Below are positions 1 through 10,764 of a DNA stretch of 64,000 bases, piece by piece (the stretch's first letter is position 1; every line of letters begins with the position of its first letter). Source of the DNA: Escarpia spicata. Its lineage: Eukaryota > Annelida > Polychaeta > Sabellida > Siboglinidae. Where the stretch lies: positions 43,796,305 to 43,860,304 of the forward strand of contig OZ023216.1 in NCBI GenBank assembly GCA_963995525.1. The letters run 5' to 3'. The notes below the pieces were generated by a model that was not told where the DNA came from, did not search any database, and saw only the letters and a program-made list of their open reading frames with translations. The translations under genes were made by a program, and so were the position numbers.

Positions 1-324
1 GTTAGCTAAAATATCGCAGCGAAATCTTAAAATCAACCCAATGACACAAAATCAACTTTATGTCGTGTTTGCGGGCAATTACGCCTGGCGACTTCCGACT
101 TCCGACTGGTTTTCCTAGGCCGCCACACATGTATTACTTTATTTTCCATTAATTATCGAAACACCCACATTATGTGACAACCAACCCGGGGACTGTGACC
201 ACATGAGCGAGCCCGTACATTATTCATTAAAGTTAATCCTAGCAACAACAAAACTTATGGAATTGTTATTACAAAGAGGGATTTTTTTTAATGTGACAAC
301 CATCCCCGGTCTTCCCTAAAACCA

Positions 325-327
<3 letters not shown>

Positions 328-413
<86 letters not shown>
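328..413. repeat. (TA)n microsatellite
   Basis: An uninterrupted alternating TA tract of about 86 bases. The tyrosine-isoleucine repeat peptide that can be read through it is an artefact of the dinucleotide run and not a protein. Confidence 0.97.
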
Positions 414-417
<4 letters not shown>

Positions 418-1060
418 GGCGTGTTACAGTTGCACAAAGGCTGACGTGTTGCAACACCGACAGGAATAGTGGATGACTGTCGTCGTCCTTTTTTCGACGC
501 CCATGATATATGTCAAAGGTGCCAAATATACCGCTTTCGTGATAGAACGCTCTGGTTTACGTAATTTTTGAGATAATCCCATGATCTGCCGTTTTAGTGC
601 CAACATCTACAATAAGACCGTTATTTCATGGTTTAAATGTTTAATCCAAATATGCCGTCTATAACCAACATTTCATGTAGACAATGCACCATAATTGGTA
701 ATATATAACTTAAAATAAAAAATTATCCGGTCATAGAGCCAGATTCTCATCTACCGCAATCATTTCACGAAAATATAACTTGGCACATCTGGATATGTTG
801 TGTCCTTTTTGTACAAGCAAACATTGGCTGGTCCAGAGAGTGGCGGTCCATGTAAACTAAGAAATAAAATGTACAATAGGCCCTGCACTGTTTGTATGGA
901 AATAATTCCATGCTTGGAAACATCAATTGGATATGTGCTCAAATCAACGTATTCTATATTTTTGACACACACGATTAAGTATTTAATGGCGACCGGGATA
1001 GGAGTCGAGTTAGGGACGCTTGAACAATCGAAATGACCGCATGGCGCGATTGGGATACGT
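414..1060. other. Unassigned AT-rich intergenic DNA
   Basis: Reading both strands shows only short chance open frames (for example around 760-1221 on the minus strand, which runs through the hairpin block). I see no recognisable protein family, RNA gene or repeat. The stretch ends at the GC-rich inverted-repeat block that follows. Confidence 0.5.
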
Positions 1061-1205
1061 AGTAGACATCGTGGCGCTTGCAGACGATCGAGTGTCTGCA
1101 AGCGCCCCGATCTAGTGACGCATCCATTCCCGATTGCGGGATGCAATCGGGAATGGATGCGTGTGGCGCGATCGGGTGCGTTTCGAGATCGGGGCGCTCG
1201 CAAAT
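1041..1205. repeat. GC-rich block with two perfect hairpins
   Basis: Two adjacent perfect inverted repeats lie in an AT-rich neighbourhood. Hairpin 1 pairs GGCGCTTGCAGAC (1073-1085) with 1094-1106 around an 8-base loop. Hairpin 2 pairs 20 bases at 1118-1137 (starting ACGCATCC) with 1143-1162 around a 5-base loop. Related motifs (ggcgcgat, ggcgct, gatcgggg) recur at 1043-1080 and 1163-1200, so the whole block looks like a diverged duplication. A small foldback or MITE-type element is the likeliest reading. A structured RNA is possible but nothing else supports it. Confidence 0.75.
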
Positions 1206-3810
1206 TAATAATAATATACACGATCGTTTATATAATATCGTATGTAGTCACGAGTAGGGTTACGTGCAAAATATAGCAGGGTGTCGTATAAAAAGGCAGG
1301 GCGTTCTTTTGGCCTTTTTTGGATACGAGGGCGTCACCGAAAAAGGGCAAGGCGTAACGCCCTGCAAATTCGACCTAGGCAGAACACTGGTCCATCTGTG
1401 TATATTATATCACTTCAGGACACAACCGAGAAAACCGATGCTGATTTCGTAATGGAATATGGGCCTAATACAAGTGCTGCATATTTCTGGTAACTCTTCC
1501 CGAGTACCCCGTTTGCCTGGCAACGAGTCATCCGTTTGTCTGGCCGCGCGCTTACCGCAGCGTCGGCTTCGTGTGCTTAAAGAGACTCTTTGAGAATTTT
1601 AATATCTTTGTAATGCACGCAATTATCACGTAATCATGTTAATATGATTATTTCATGTAATTCTGTGCCTTTATTTTACTACAATTATGTTTTATTAATC
1701 ACTAATGACCATGACAATATATTGAAAAAAATGACTCCGCGTACGCGGAGTTTCTACTTTGGACCCACCTTCACGATCCGTACAAGGCATTCTCATGAAT
1801 ATTCGGGACTGTCCGTCAGACTTCGATTAGCTACGTCGAGTTAATAGATGCAAGAAATACGCCATCAACATATGTGTATATTGATTAGCCACCGCCATGC
1901 GAATGAGTCCTGACCGATAAAATTTTCAAAATGAAACGTGGACCAGCTGCTGTTTATGTCACAGATTCAGCAAAGAAAAGAAGGAAATATATGGAATAAA
2001 CAGAGAATGAACACAGCGACAGTTCATGACAGACGGATTGATTTAAAAGAAAAAGCACCACCTTTCCATGCACGAAGCCGCCGATCATCCCCGATCAGCC
2101 GATGGCGACGCCGATGTCATATTGAATAATTGGCATTGTTTTTGTTGGAATATCAAAACTATGGTACTATCATGTTCCTTTTTCACTAGGTACATCTGGC
2201 TATACATTTTGAAGTGAAGTCTTAATGAAACGTCTAGATAACAGAAACTTACTGAAGCCGAGAATTATTCAATAATGAAACCATTTTATTTGCACCATAA
2301 ATCCAGCTGCTATTTCCATACGCAATATAAATACATTATACGTCACTCAAAGAATTTATGGTACTAAAATAGGATCTGTAAAGAGCATAGCGTTATTGTC
2401 GACAATTTAATATTATCTTGAGAAGATTGATTTCGGGATATATGGGATCCTTTGTTTCCATTAACAAATATGTCCGGTAATATAAATAAAAATTTACATA
2501 TACTCACAACCACCCACCCCCCCAAACGCGCGCGCGCACACACACAAATATATATAAACAAACTGGTGGCTCTAACACATTCATAGTTAAAACATACAAG
2601 AACAGTAAAAAGCCGCCAGAAGAAATTGCATTTGAGTTGCAAATGTTATGTATTTTAGCTACATGCCCATATTGTATTTTTTAAATCACACAAATCGTAC
2701 AAATTATTTATTCAGTCACCTCGTTTCATCAGGTGTATGCGTCAAAAATGAAAAATATTAAAGAAATCGTTGAAGGTTTTTACCTATCACAATTCAAAAT
2801 AATGAAATTTGCAAACAACTCACGTAGAACCGTTGCAATTATTTATTGAACTATCTGAACTTCGTCGTGTTTCATCAGAATAATCATCAGGCTATACTAC
2901 TTCTTATATAATTAAAATATTCAGGTTATCGTTGAACATGTTGAGCAATGATAATGCAAAGAACTACCCGTGTATGGTCTGGCTTGGTGCACCTCCGGAA
3001 TGGCGGACGAAGTGCTTACGTACTTTCCTCGAACAATGTAAATTGCGCGCGCTACACGGTCTTGTATTGATATACGGTCTTTGATTTAAACTATCCCCGT
3101 ACGGCTTTTTTACATCGACCAATCAAAATCATATTTTGCGGTGACGTCAAACGCTCTGGAACTTTAAAAAATCTAGAGGAAACGGACACGTGAAACCACA
3201 GAAGTCCGCGAAACAAACACGAACTAGCGGTTTTCGCCACCTATCCTCAAAGTAGTTAACTAATAATTTGATTCTTTCCTTCAGTTCTCAGCCGACTACA
3301 TCTTATAACTGTCACGTAACATGACATAATCTCTTATAGACTATTTACTGTGAATAACAATTATAAATACAGCAATATTCCTTTATAATGTATTACCAAT
3401 TTATTAACAATTCTACCGTAAATGGAAATTAACGCAGCTTGATTACGATACAAAGGTACCGCCCTCTTGCGGATACAACTGTGATAGATGATTTTCTACA
3501 GTGACAATGTGACAGATGATAACTTCAATGTATTATTCTGAAATGTTGTTTTATAACATTTGTGACAACCACCAACAAGTTGCCTTTTGTTTTCTTTAAT
3601 AAATGAGAAATGAATTAATGCACGAACTACCATGTTTATAAAAATGGGATTTAATTTAAAAAAAGACTACATGTTATAGTTTAAAAAAAAAAAAATTATT
3701 TGCGTTACATGAATATAAAATTTAACATTTTGATGTCATTGGGCAGAACCTTCCACGAGTTCGACATGGCGACCGCGAACGATTTGTAACTAGCTTGGAC
3801 GTGATATATT
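1206..3810. other. Long stretch without a recognisable gene
   Basis: AT-rich intergenic DNA. Visible details are a perfect 18-bp palindrome (1734-1751), a short poly-C then (CG)n/(CA)n patch near 2510-2550, and a promoter-like patch near 3118-3200 with CCAAT-type (accaatca) and CRE-like (tgacgtca) motifs. No downstream coding exon could be tied to that patch. The short open frames here have no family resemblance. Confidence 0.45.
1734..1751. repeat. Perfect 18-bp palindrome
   Basis: ACTCCGCGTACGCGGAGT reads identically on both strands. It is isolated, and I see no partner copy in the window. It could be a dimeric factor site or the core of a small inverted repeat; its function is unknown. 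Confidence 0.8.
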
Positions 3811-4287
3811 TAACAAGATTGCCACCCTGAGAATTAATTATATGTGGCAGGTGGACAAGGAAACCTTTTGGCTTATCGAGAGTCCAACCCTTTTTATCTA
3901 CGTGTATCCCGCTCTTCCGAGGTATGTGTCGATTTTATTTTAAAACATTCACACTACTAGCACCCACACAATCAGCAGATAATCTGTTCCATTAATTTAC
4001 AGTCCTTTGTGAAAATGAGAACTTTCTTATATCTAATCTACACTGCTCCTTTACTAATGTAACTTCATGTCCTCTAGTCCTTCTATCTTTCTTAACTGAA
4101 AAAAAATGTTTCTGTCAATATTTTCATAGCGGCAAGCCATTCAAAATTTTAAACACTTCTATCTGATCTCCTCTCAATCTCTTGGTCTCCAGTGTTGTTA
4201 AACTACATTCTTTTAGGCGTTCTTCGTAACTAAGAGCCCTCAGTTTTGGCATCGTTTTATTCGCGCTCCTCTGTTCTCTTTCTAGCA
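3811..4287 (-). mobile_element. CR1-type LINE, 5'-truncated 3' end (minus strand)
   Basis: The reverse complement matches the 3' end of the longer LINE at 4870-8590. It shares the C-terminal RT-ORF region (the part corresponding to 8105-8490), the 3' UTR around 'ctcgataagccaa', the 'gtccacctgc' stretch and the terminal 'ggcaatcttgtt'. The copy is 5' truncated just upstream of the 'ctagaaagag' segment, as expected for incomplete target-primed reverse transcription. It carries small indels and is not coding. The two copies are inverted relative to each other, about 600 bases apart. Confidence 0.85.
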
Positions 4288-4457
4288 GGGAGTCCGAAGA
4301 ACATTCAGCGTGTTACTGATGGCAAAGCTCAAGGATCTTACGGAGGTTTATACAAGATCACATGTGTATCGGCGCATCTCTGTGCACTTTTATTTGATAA
4401 ATATTTGAAAGTTTAAAAAAGCGAAATACAATGAGAATTTTCTGGCCAAAAAAATCC

Positions 4458-4790
4458 CAAACAAGCAACTGCTCAGAATTACCAGACAAAATAATATGAA
4501 CAGCATACTCGCCACAAGACGATGGAGATGGATCGGCTATATCCTGAGAAATAAAGACGACAGCATATCCAAAATAGCATTTAGATGGACACCTGAAGGA
4601 AAAAGACAATGTGGACGACGCAACAAACTTGGAGAAAGACTGTAGAAAAAGAACTTTACTAATTCCATCTCAGCTGGGGCAAGGCCACAACACAGGCTGC
4701 AGACAGGAAGAGGTGGAGGACTTGTTTCCGCCCTATGTGCCAGTGGGCACGAAGAGCAACAAGTAAGTAAAGACAATAAAAGCTTAAGGT
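4458..4790 (+). pseudogene. 3' fragment of a second non-LTR retrotransposon RT ORF
   Basis: An open frame from about 4458 to a stop at 4643-4645 translates with the motif RRWRWIGYILR, then FRWTPEGKR and a GRR stretch. This is the very C-terminal region of many LINE polymerase ORFs, where it follows the RT domain. After the stop, another frame continues the same family pattern (SWGKA...AADRKRWR, about 4673-4730), so a frameshift separates the two parts. An AATAAA-like tail near 4774 may be the element's end. RT catalytic motifs are absent, so this is a dead fragment. I did not assign the clade. Confidence 0.65.
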
Positions 4791-4869
4791 AAATTCTGCG
4801 TTCAACAGGTAGCCGGCGAAGAGCTCGCAAGTGAAGCATGACGTTGTGGACGACGTCGAATCAATCTAG

Positions 4870-5832
4870 CAATCTCAGTTCTTACAACAGCAACAGAATA
4901 GCAGTGGCAAGAAAACTGAGGAAAGGAGATTGAGAGGAGAGAAGGTGATTGGAGGGGAAGAAATTGGAAAATCGACAACAGAAAACGTGACAAGCGTGAA
5001 GGTGACAGGGAAGAAAGTGACCGTAGAGAAGGAGGGAGGGAAGATGGAACGGGAGAGGAGAAAGGAAAATGAGACGGGACGAAAGAAGAAGGGACGAAAG
5101 AAGGAAGTGAGAGCAAATGTGATAGAAGAGAAGTCGATAAAAGGGACGCTGACAGGAGGAAAGGTGACAAGAGAAAAAGCGACAGGAAAGAATGGATCGG
5201 AAGAGAATGTGACAGGAGAGAAGACGGCAGGGGGGAAAGACAACAACCAGACAGATGCAAACCGAAGAAGGAGCTATTCTAAGGCAGTGATTGAGGGGGC
5301 AATGAGGAAAGAGAGGGTGTTTATGGGTGACTCCATTATGAGAAAGACGGACAAGACACTGAGCGAGGGGAAGGACATCGTTGTTTGTTTAACGGGGGCT
5401 AGGATTGAACATGTAACTGACAGGGTAGAGAAGGTATTGGGACATGGCAAGGGGGGGTCTATACTGGTACATGTAGGAACAAATAATGCAGACAGGGAGG
5501 GAACAACTGCGATAGTACAGAAGTATAGACAGTTAGTGAGGAAGCTAAAGAAGACGAGAGTCGAACAGGTTATTTTGTCAGGAATGTTGCCAGTAATGGG
5601 AGGAAGGGGGGCAACGTATAGAAACTGCAAGAGGATGGCGATCAATGCACTAGCTGAGCAGATGTGTGAAGAAGAGGGGGTGGGATTCACATATTTATAG
5701 GGATACTTTGTTGGGAGGGAAGATATGTACATGAGAGATGGCCTCCATCTTAGTGGAAAGGGGGCAGCAGTTTTCTCAGAGAATCTGCTGCAATCTGTTG
5801 ACAGTGGGACAGGTTGCATCTGTTTAAACTAG
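4870..5832 (+). pseudogene. CR1-type LINE ORF1 with SGNH hydrolase domain (one stop)
   Basis: The first half (to about 5270) is extremely rich in Lys, Glu, Arg, Gly and Thr and looks like a basic, low-complexity nucleic-acid-binding region. The second half carries SGNH hydrolase landmarks: MGDSIM near 5323 (block I, nucleophile Ser), HVGTNN near 5470 (block III) and DGLHLS near 5737 (block V Asp and His). A TAG at 5698-5700 interrupts the frame just before block V. The same frame then stays open to 5832. No ATG lies near the start; the first in-frame ATG is at about 5044, so the true start is uncertain. In the family this protein is thought to act in the retrotransposition RNP. The single stop means this copy makes at best a truncated protein without the catalytic Asp and His. 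Confidence 0.8.
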
Positions 5833-6194
5833 ATTCGCAGGGGGGACTTACAGAAAAGCCTGAAAATGGAGGCATAGATAAAGACAGCACAAATAAATCA
5901 ACAAATAACAGTCTGGAAAACTCTTCTGAAGCTGGATATAAATGTGTTTGTTTAAATGCAAGGAGTATAGTAAACAAAAGAAATGAACTAAACATTATGG
6001 TAGAAGATATTGACCCTCATATAATAGGTATAACCGAATCCTGGACCACCACCGATATATCAGATGCTGAATTGGGACTGACAGGATATGTAATGTTTAG
6101 AAAAGATAGAATAGGAAGAAAGGGAGGTGGAGTTATTTTATATATAAATGGAAATCTCTACAGAGTATGGGGAGAGAGGACCACAAGTTTTTAG
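5814..6194 (+). pseudogene. CR1-type LINE ORF2: N-terminal part of APE-type endonuclease
   Basis: The frame overlaps the end of ORF1 and begins without an ATG. It carries the start of an apurinic/apyrimidinic-type endonuclease: CLNARSI (catalytic Asn region), ITESW (metal-binding Glu) and GGGVILYI. The frame stops at 6194, and the next frame picks up the distal endonuclease. The central part of the domain, where a GDFN motif is expected, is missing. This points to an internal deletion of a few hundred bases around 6160-6190 plus a frame change. Confidence 0.8.
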
Positions 6195-8110
6195 TTTTAG
6201 TTCAAGATACATTCCTTTCTCAACATGTGCTAGAACCAACCAGGGGTGAGAATGTGTTAGACATAGTTTTGTCCTCACAGAATGAATTAGTTGACAATAT
6301 CAAGATATGTGAGCCACGGGGGAGTAGCGATCACAACCAGATACATTTTACCATCAAAGTAAAATCAGAAAGGAATAGCAAAAAGCAGTATAGGAGAAAT
6401 TTCCACAAAGGAAGGTATAAGGACATGAGGAAATATTTAGCAAAGATAGACTGGAATAAGACACTGAAAAATAAGACGGCAACAGAATGCTGGAATATAT
6501 TAAAGAGTGAAATTAAGTGCATAATCGATAAATTTGTACCCTTCAAAAAACAAGGAAAACGGTCCAAAAAGAAACACTTATCGAAAGAAGCCATTAGAAA
6601 AATTAAGTATAAACAAATGATGTGGAAGTCATATAGATGTACTGGAAATGATGAAGACTACAACAATTATAAAGAAGCACTTAACCAAGCTACAGCTCAA
6701 ATTAGAAATTCAAAGAGAAGCTATGAACAACAATTAGCTAGTAATATAAAACATGACAGCAAGAGTTTTCATGCGTATGTTCGAAGCAAACAGAAAGTTC
6801 AAGATAAGGTCGGTCCTGTAGAAGATAGTGCTGGAAATATAATATCAGAGGGATTCATAATGGCAGAAGACCTGAATGAGTACTTTAGTTCAGTGTTTAC
6901 CAGGGAAGATATTAGTTCACTGCCAATACCAGAGGCTAAGTTCAAGGGGGCAGATTCAGACTATTTAGGACAATTAATTGTAACCCCGGAAATGGTAGCT
7001 AAGAAAATAAGGGCTATGAAGGAGAATAAATCACCTGGAGTGGATGGTATTCCACCCAAACTACTATTGGAAATTGTAGAACAAATTAGCATACCACTTG
7101 CAACAGTTTTCAACTTGTCATTAGAAGAGGGAGTGGTTCCTTTAGAATGGAAAGAAGCAAACATTATACCGTTATTCAAAAAAGGTTCGAGAAACAAGTC
7201 GGAGAACTATAGACCAGTGAGTTTAACATCAGTGATTTGTAAATTATTAGAAAGACTAATTAAAGATCACACGGTGGATTTTCTTGTTAAACAAAACTTG
7301 ATAAACCCATCTCAACATGGTTTTTTTAAAGCGAGGTCATGCTTAACAAATATGTTATGTTTTTTGGAAGACATCACTAAGTGGGTAGATGAGGGATCAC
7401 CAGTAGATATCGTCTACTTAGATTTTCAAAAAGCTTTTGACAAAGTACCACATCAAAGATTACTGCTTAAACTAAAGGCCCATGGCATAGGAAATGGTAT
7501 AATAAACTGGATAGAACAATGGCTGATTGACAGAAGACAACGTGTAGTAGTTGATGGGGAGGCTTCAAACTGGAAATCGGTATTGAGTGGGGTACCACAG
7601 GGATCAGTATTAGGTCCTATATTATTCTTAATATACATCAACGATTTGGATGATGAAATAACAAGCAAGGTGTTGAAATTTGCGGATGATACAAAAGTGT
7701 TTAGAAGGATTAAAAGTGATGGAGATAGACAGCATTTACAAGATGATCTTGACAGGTTGATCAAATGGTCTGAAAAGTGGCAAATGATGTTCAATTTTGG
7801 GAAATGTAAATGCCTCCACATAGGACATGGGAACGAAGAGGTAGAATATACAACGGGGGGTACTGTACTAAGTACTACTATAAAAGAAAAGGACTTAGGG
7901 TTAACCGTTAGTGCTGATATGAAGATTTCAGAGCAGTGCGGAATTGCAGCTTCAAAGGGAAATCAAATCCTTGGATTAATTAGGCGAAACATAACGTATA
8001 AGGAAAAAGAGCTAATAATACCGCTGTACAAAACAATAGTTAGGCCTCATTTAGAATATTGTATTCAAGCGTGGAGGCCATATCGCAGGAAGGACATATA
8101 TATATGCTAG
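6167..8110 (+). pseudogene. CR1-type LINE ORF2: distal endonuclease and reverse transcriptase
   Basis: The first ~65 residues hold the end of the endonuclease (NVLDIVLS, then SSDHNQI with the catalytic Asp-His pair). A linker follows, then a full RT domain: SPGVDGIPPKLL, NYRPVSLTS, YLDFQKAFDKVPH, GVPQGSVLGP and the catalytic FADDT near 7680. The frame stops at 8108-8110, immediately after a TATATA run. The remaining ~130 codons continue in another frame. All RT motifs look intact, so the copy is not very old, but the broken endonuclease makes it non-autonomous. Confidence 0.9.
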
Positions 8111-8490
8111 AAAGAGTGCAGAGGAGAGCAACTAAAATGATACCAAATCTGAGGGATCTTAGTTATGAAATACGCCTAAAAAAATGCGGTTTAACAACAC
8201 TAGAGACCAGGAGATTGAGAGGAGATCAGATAGAAGTGTTTAAAATATTGAAGGGTTATGAAAATATTGATAGAAATATGTTTTTCTCAGTTAAGAAAGA
8301 TAGAAGGACTAGAGGACATGATCTTGCATTAGCAAAGGAGCAGAGTAGATTGGATATAAGAAAGTTTTCATTTTCACAAAGGACTGTAAATGAATGGAAC
8401 AGATTACCTGCTGATTGTGTGGGTGCTAGTAGCGTGAATATGTTTAAAAATAAAATCGACACATACCTCAGACGGGCGGGATACACATAG
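8105..8490 (+). pseudogene. CR1-type LINE ORF2: C-terminal domain after the TA slip
   Basis: This frame starts inside the TATATA run and gives a peptide beginning MLERVQRRATKMI and ending at a TAG (8488-8490). It is the conserved C-terminal segment that follows the RT domain in this clade, and the shared 3' sequence matches the minus-strand copy at 3811-4287. Two extra bases in the 'acatatatatatg' tract (8094-8105) explain the loss of continuity with the RT frame. Confidence 0.85.
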
Positions 8491-8590
8491 ATAAAAAGGT
8501 CGGACTCTCGATAAGCCAAGGGCTTCCTTGTCCACCTGCTACCTAGAGTTAATTCTCTGGGTGGCAATCTTGTTAAATCTTGTTAAACAG

Positions 8591-9100
8591 CGGTGTTCGT
8601 CTATGATCGCACCAAGATTGCAAACAGACCAAAATGCGGTAATCGTAAAATCATCTAACATTAATAAAATAATATGCATGATGCAATACACATATCAATG
8701 AAAAAATTGTGTTATTTCTGCTAACGTATTGCATGGTTGTAAGTTGAAACATTATGCATTCTTGGTCTTCTTAACACCTGATGCATACATATCATCTAAT
8801 CGAGATAAGTATTACACATGAGGCCATCTCACGGTCCAAACCTTGTCGTGGTGGGATGGCTTGTGTGTCACAGTGAACCGGAGAGCTTTGGCTCCTTTCA
8901 GGGTTTCCCAAGCTGGACAGGTCGAGTGGTAGATGCCACACAAATACGGACCACCATGTCCTCGAGGTTTTACTGGGGCCAACAACCCCAACTGTAAAAA
9001 AAAACCGGTAAAGAAACATCCAGGTATTTAGAAATGTGTCCATTTGCGATGCCAATTCAAATGTCATATATCAAATACTAGTAGTAGTATGCCTTATTTT
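8591..9100. other. Unassigned, possible LINE 5' fragment near 8815-9000
   Basis: Most of this stretch shows nothing. About 8815-9000 has a distinctive text (cacggtccaaaccttgtcg, ggtgggatggcttgtg, then a 'caagctggacagg' segment) that resembles 5' untranslated parts of LINEs I have seen in other invertebrates. I cannot confirm this without a repeat library. Confidence 0.3.
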
Positions 9101-9276
9101 CAAGATAACATGCAGCGCCAATATAGAAGGGAAAGACTCGATAACGACGAGAACATTTATTGAACAGACTTATCTCAAAGCGGAAGTCGAGGCAAGAGGA
9201 CGTACAGACGCAATCATACAGGAAGCGGAAATGTGATACTTATCCAATATGGCGTGACCAATTTCTTTTCTCCTTC
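9100..9276 (-). mobile_element. Putative 3' LTR remnant with polypurine tract
   Basis: On the minus strand, about 100 bases after the last retrotransposon stop, a purine-only run (complement of 9263-9276, ttcttttctccttc) sits where a polypurine tract is expected. Further on, an AATAAA (complement of 9156-9161) lies in a context that could be the R region. I could not find a matching 5' LTR upstream of the gag fragment, so the LTR boundaries are a guess. Confidence 0.4.
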
Positions 9277-9375
9277 ACTGATCTAATAATAGCACATAAG
9301 CTTGTAAGGTTATAACGTGATAGTCCATATGACATACAAATATGCAGTAGAGTCAATAGGTCCATGGCACATGTA

Positions 9376-9843
9376 TTATAACTCATAGTCTTGTAGATAT
9401 GCAGGTTTATTACGTCTGCGGATGGGTCGAGTGGGCCTCACGTTGTCACTGGGTGTGGTTGGCGGCTTCGGTAGCGCGGTTGTAGGGGCCTCAGGTGGCG
9501 CTGTGATCGTCAGTGGAGCCTCGGGCGGTGCTGCAATCATTGATGGGATTTCGGGTGGAGTTGCATTCGTTTGGACATCAGGCGGGGTGTCATCTTCGTA
9601 TGGCGGGACGTCTTCCGTGTCATCTCCAACCTCACGATGGCGCGTGGGTAGTGTGGTCGACACATGACCGGGTACTAAATAGCACTCGGATAGTCGCACT
9701 TTGTATGATGAAGTGCGTAGTTGAGATCCGCTAAATTTGTGAATGTAGCACCAGCTATCTTCGATAGAAGTGACTAGATAGCGGTCTCGAGCTCGCGACT
9801 TATTGCGGTCGGATGGATAGTACGTAAACCAAGTCACCGACAT
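9376..9843 (-). pseudogene. LTR retrotransposon: integrase C-terminal domain and tail
   Basis: The N-terminal ~70 residues (SDRNKSRARDRYLV onward, with KFSGSQLR) form a small conserved domain after the integrase core. A low-complexity Pro/Thr/Glu-rich region of ~60 residues follows, then a basic end (PIRRRNKP) before the stop. It is out of frame with the integrase core because of a 4-base tandem duplication (GGAT GGAT on the plus strand, 9811-9818). Confidence 0.8.
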
Positions 9844-10762
9844 GAATTATCGGTACAGGCGCCTCTTTGCCGCGAGGAGCCTTCGACGTATGGCTGTGTG
9901 CGTGATTTTGTAGGCGAGACTGATGTTGTTCAGCGATGATGGCACGATCTAAAATAGGCAACTGCGCGTTGGAAAACTGGTCTCGTTGGAACCATATTTC
10001 GCGTGCCGATAGGCCGCGACCGCGGATTCTTGAGTTGAGTTGAGGGGTAGCAATTGCCAGTATAAGAGGTGACACCGGTCCCCCGCCAGGCTCCTGTCGT
10101 AGCAGATCATCTGCAACCTCTGACACAGCTTTCTCGGCTATGGGGTTTTTGTTAGAGTTTTTGATTCTCCCTATCTCCAAACGAATACCCAAACGTAGCA
10201 GAGTTGGGTCGTTCACGAGAGCGATGAACCCTGGGGCTGGATCCACACGGATGATCGCAGGAGGCCCGTCGAGGGGTCGAAACTCTATGCAGAGTCGAGC
10301 GAGGCAGTCACGTAACGCGTCATGGCGTTCGCTCTCGATGATGCACGTAGAAGTGTATGAGCTAACGGTTTCGCGGACGACAAATATGAGTTGTCGGTTA
10401 CGCTTGATAACATCTGCTGCGAACGAAACACCAATCGCTTCGGGAGCGTCGGTCGTTGTTTGTTCGATGAGTGTAGTCGGGATATTTTTTAGTGACATGC
10501 ATGTATGGCATGCGTCGGTCACTCGCTCAATCGCGTTGTCGATGTCCAATGCGAAGAAGTTACGACGAACTACGAGTTTGAGTTGGTGTTTTGATGGGTG
10601 GCTCAGCTTTAGGTGGATCGCTGTTAGTAAGCCATCTAACACTTGTCGTGGAACTACGATAAGTTCTTTGGTTGGCGCGAATGGTATGTCGCACTTGACA
10701 ACGATGACGCCGTCGCGAGCCAACGTTGTAGTAGATAAGTAACGTTTTACGTCCTTGGCATT
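9800..10762 (-). pseudogene. LTR retrotransposon: integrase (H2C2 finger plus DDE core)
   Basis: An H2C2 zinc-binding module is visible (HLKLSHPSKH ... CHTC), followed by a retroviral-type core with an Asp in FAADVIK, a second Asp in IRVDPAPGF and a Glu in NPIAEKAV, consistent with a D,D-35-E triad. The frame is open upstream of the first listed start, back to the 'caaaaag' tract at about 10763-10770. The RNase H frame ends there, one base out of register. The frame ends at 9800 because of the duplication noted for the tail. In the intact family the enzyme inserts the cDNA into host chromosomes. Confidence 0.85.
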
Positions 10763-10764
10763 GG

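Larger units (their letters stand above)
4870..8590 (+). mobile_element. CR1-type LINE, near full length but inactivated
   Basis: The order is ORF1 with an SGNH/esterase-like domain (4870-5832), ORF2 endonuclease remnant (5814-6194 then 6167 onward), reverse transcriptase (to 8110) and C-terminal domain (frame 8059-8490), then a short 3' UTR. The UTR ends with a repeated 'cttgttaaa' motif at 8568-8586, resembling the short 3' terminal repeats of CR1 elements. An esterase-domain ORF1 is known from CR1-clade LINEs. At least three breaks are visible: a stop in ORF1, an internal deletion with frame change in the endonuclease, and a dinucleotide slip near 8094-8104. Confidence 0.9.

Noticed and set aside
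269..457. Tyr-Ile repeat peptide
   Set aside because: It is only the translation of the (TA)n tract.
3118..3200. Promoter with CCAAT and CRE-like motifs
   Set aside because: No exon, start codon or transcript evidence downstream; motifs this short occur by chance in AT-rich DNA.
4930..5260. Independent Lys/Glu-rich host protein (and its Ser/Phe/Pro-rich antisense frames)
   Set aside because: It is the low-complexity N-terminal half of the LINE ORF1; the antisense frames are shadows.
9036..9236. Small secreted protein with signal-peptide-like N-terminus
   Set aside because: The frame has no ATG at its start and overlaps the probable LTR; the hydrophobic run is likely chance.
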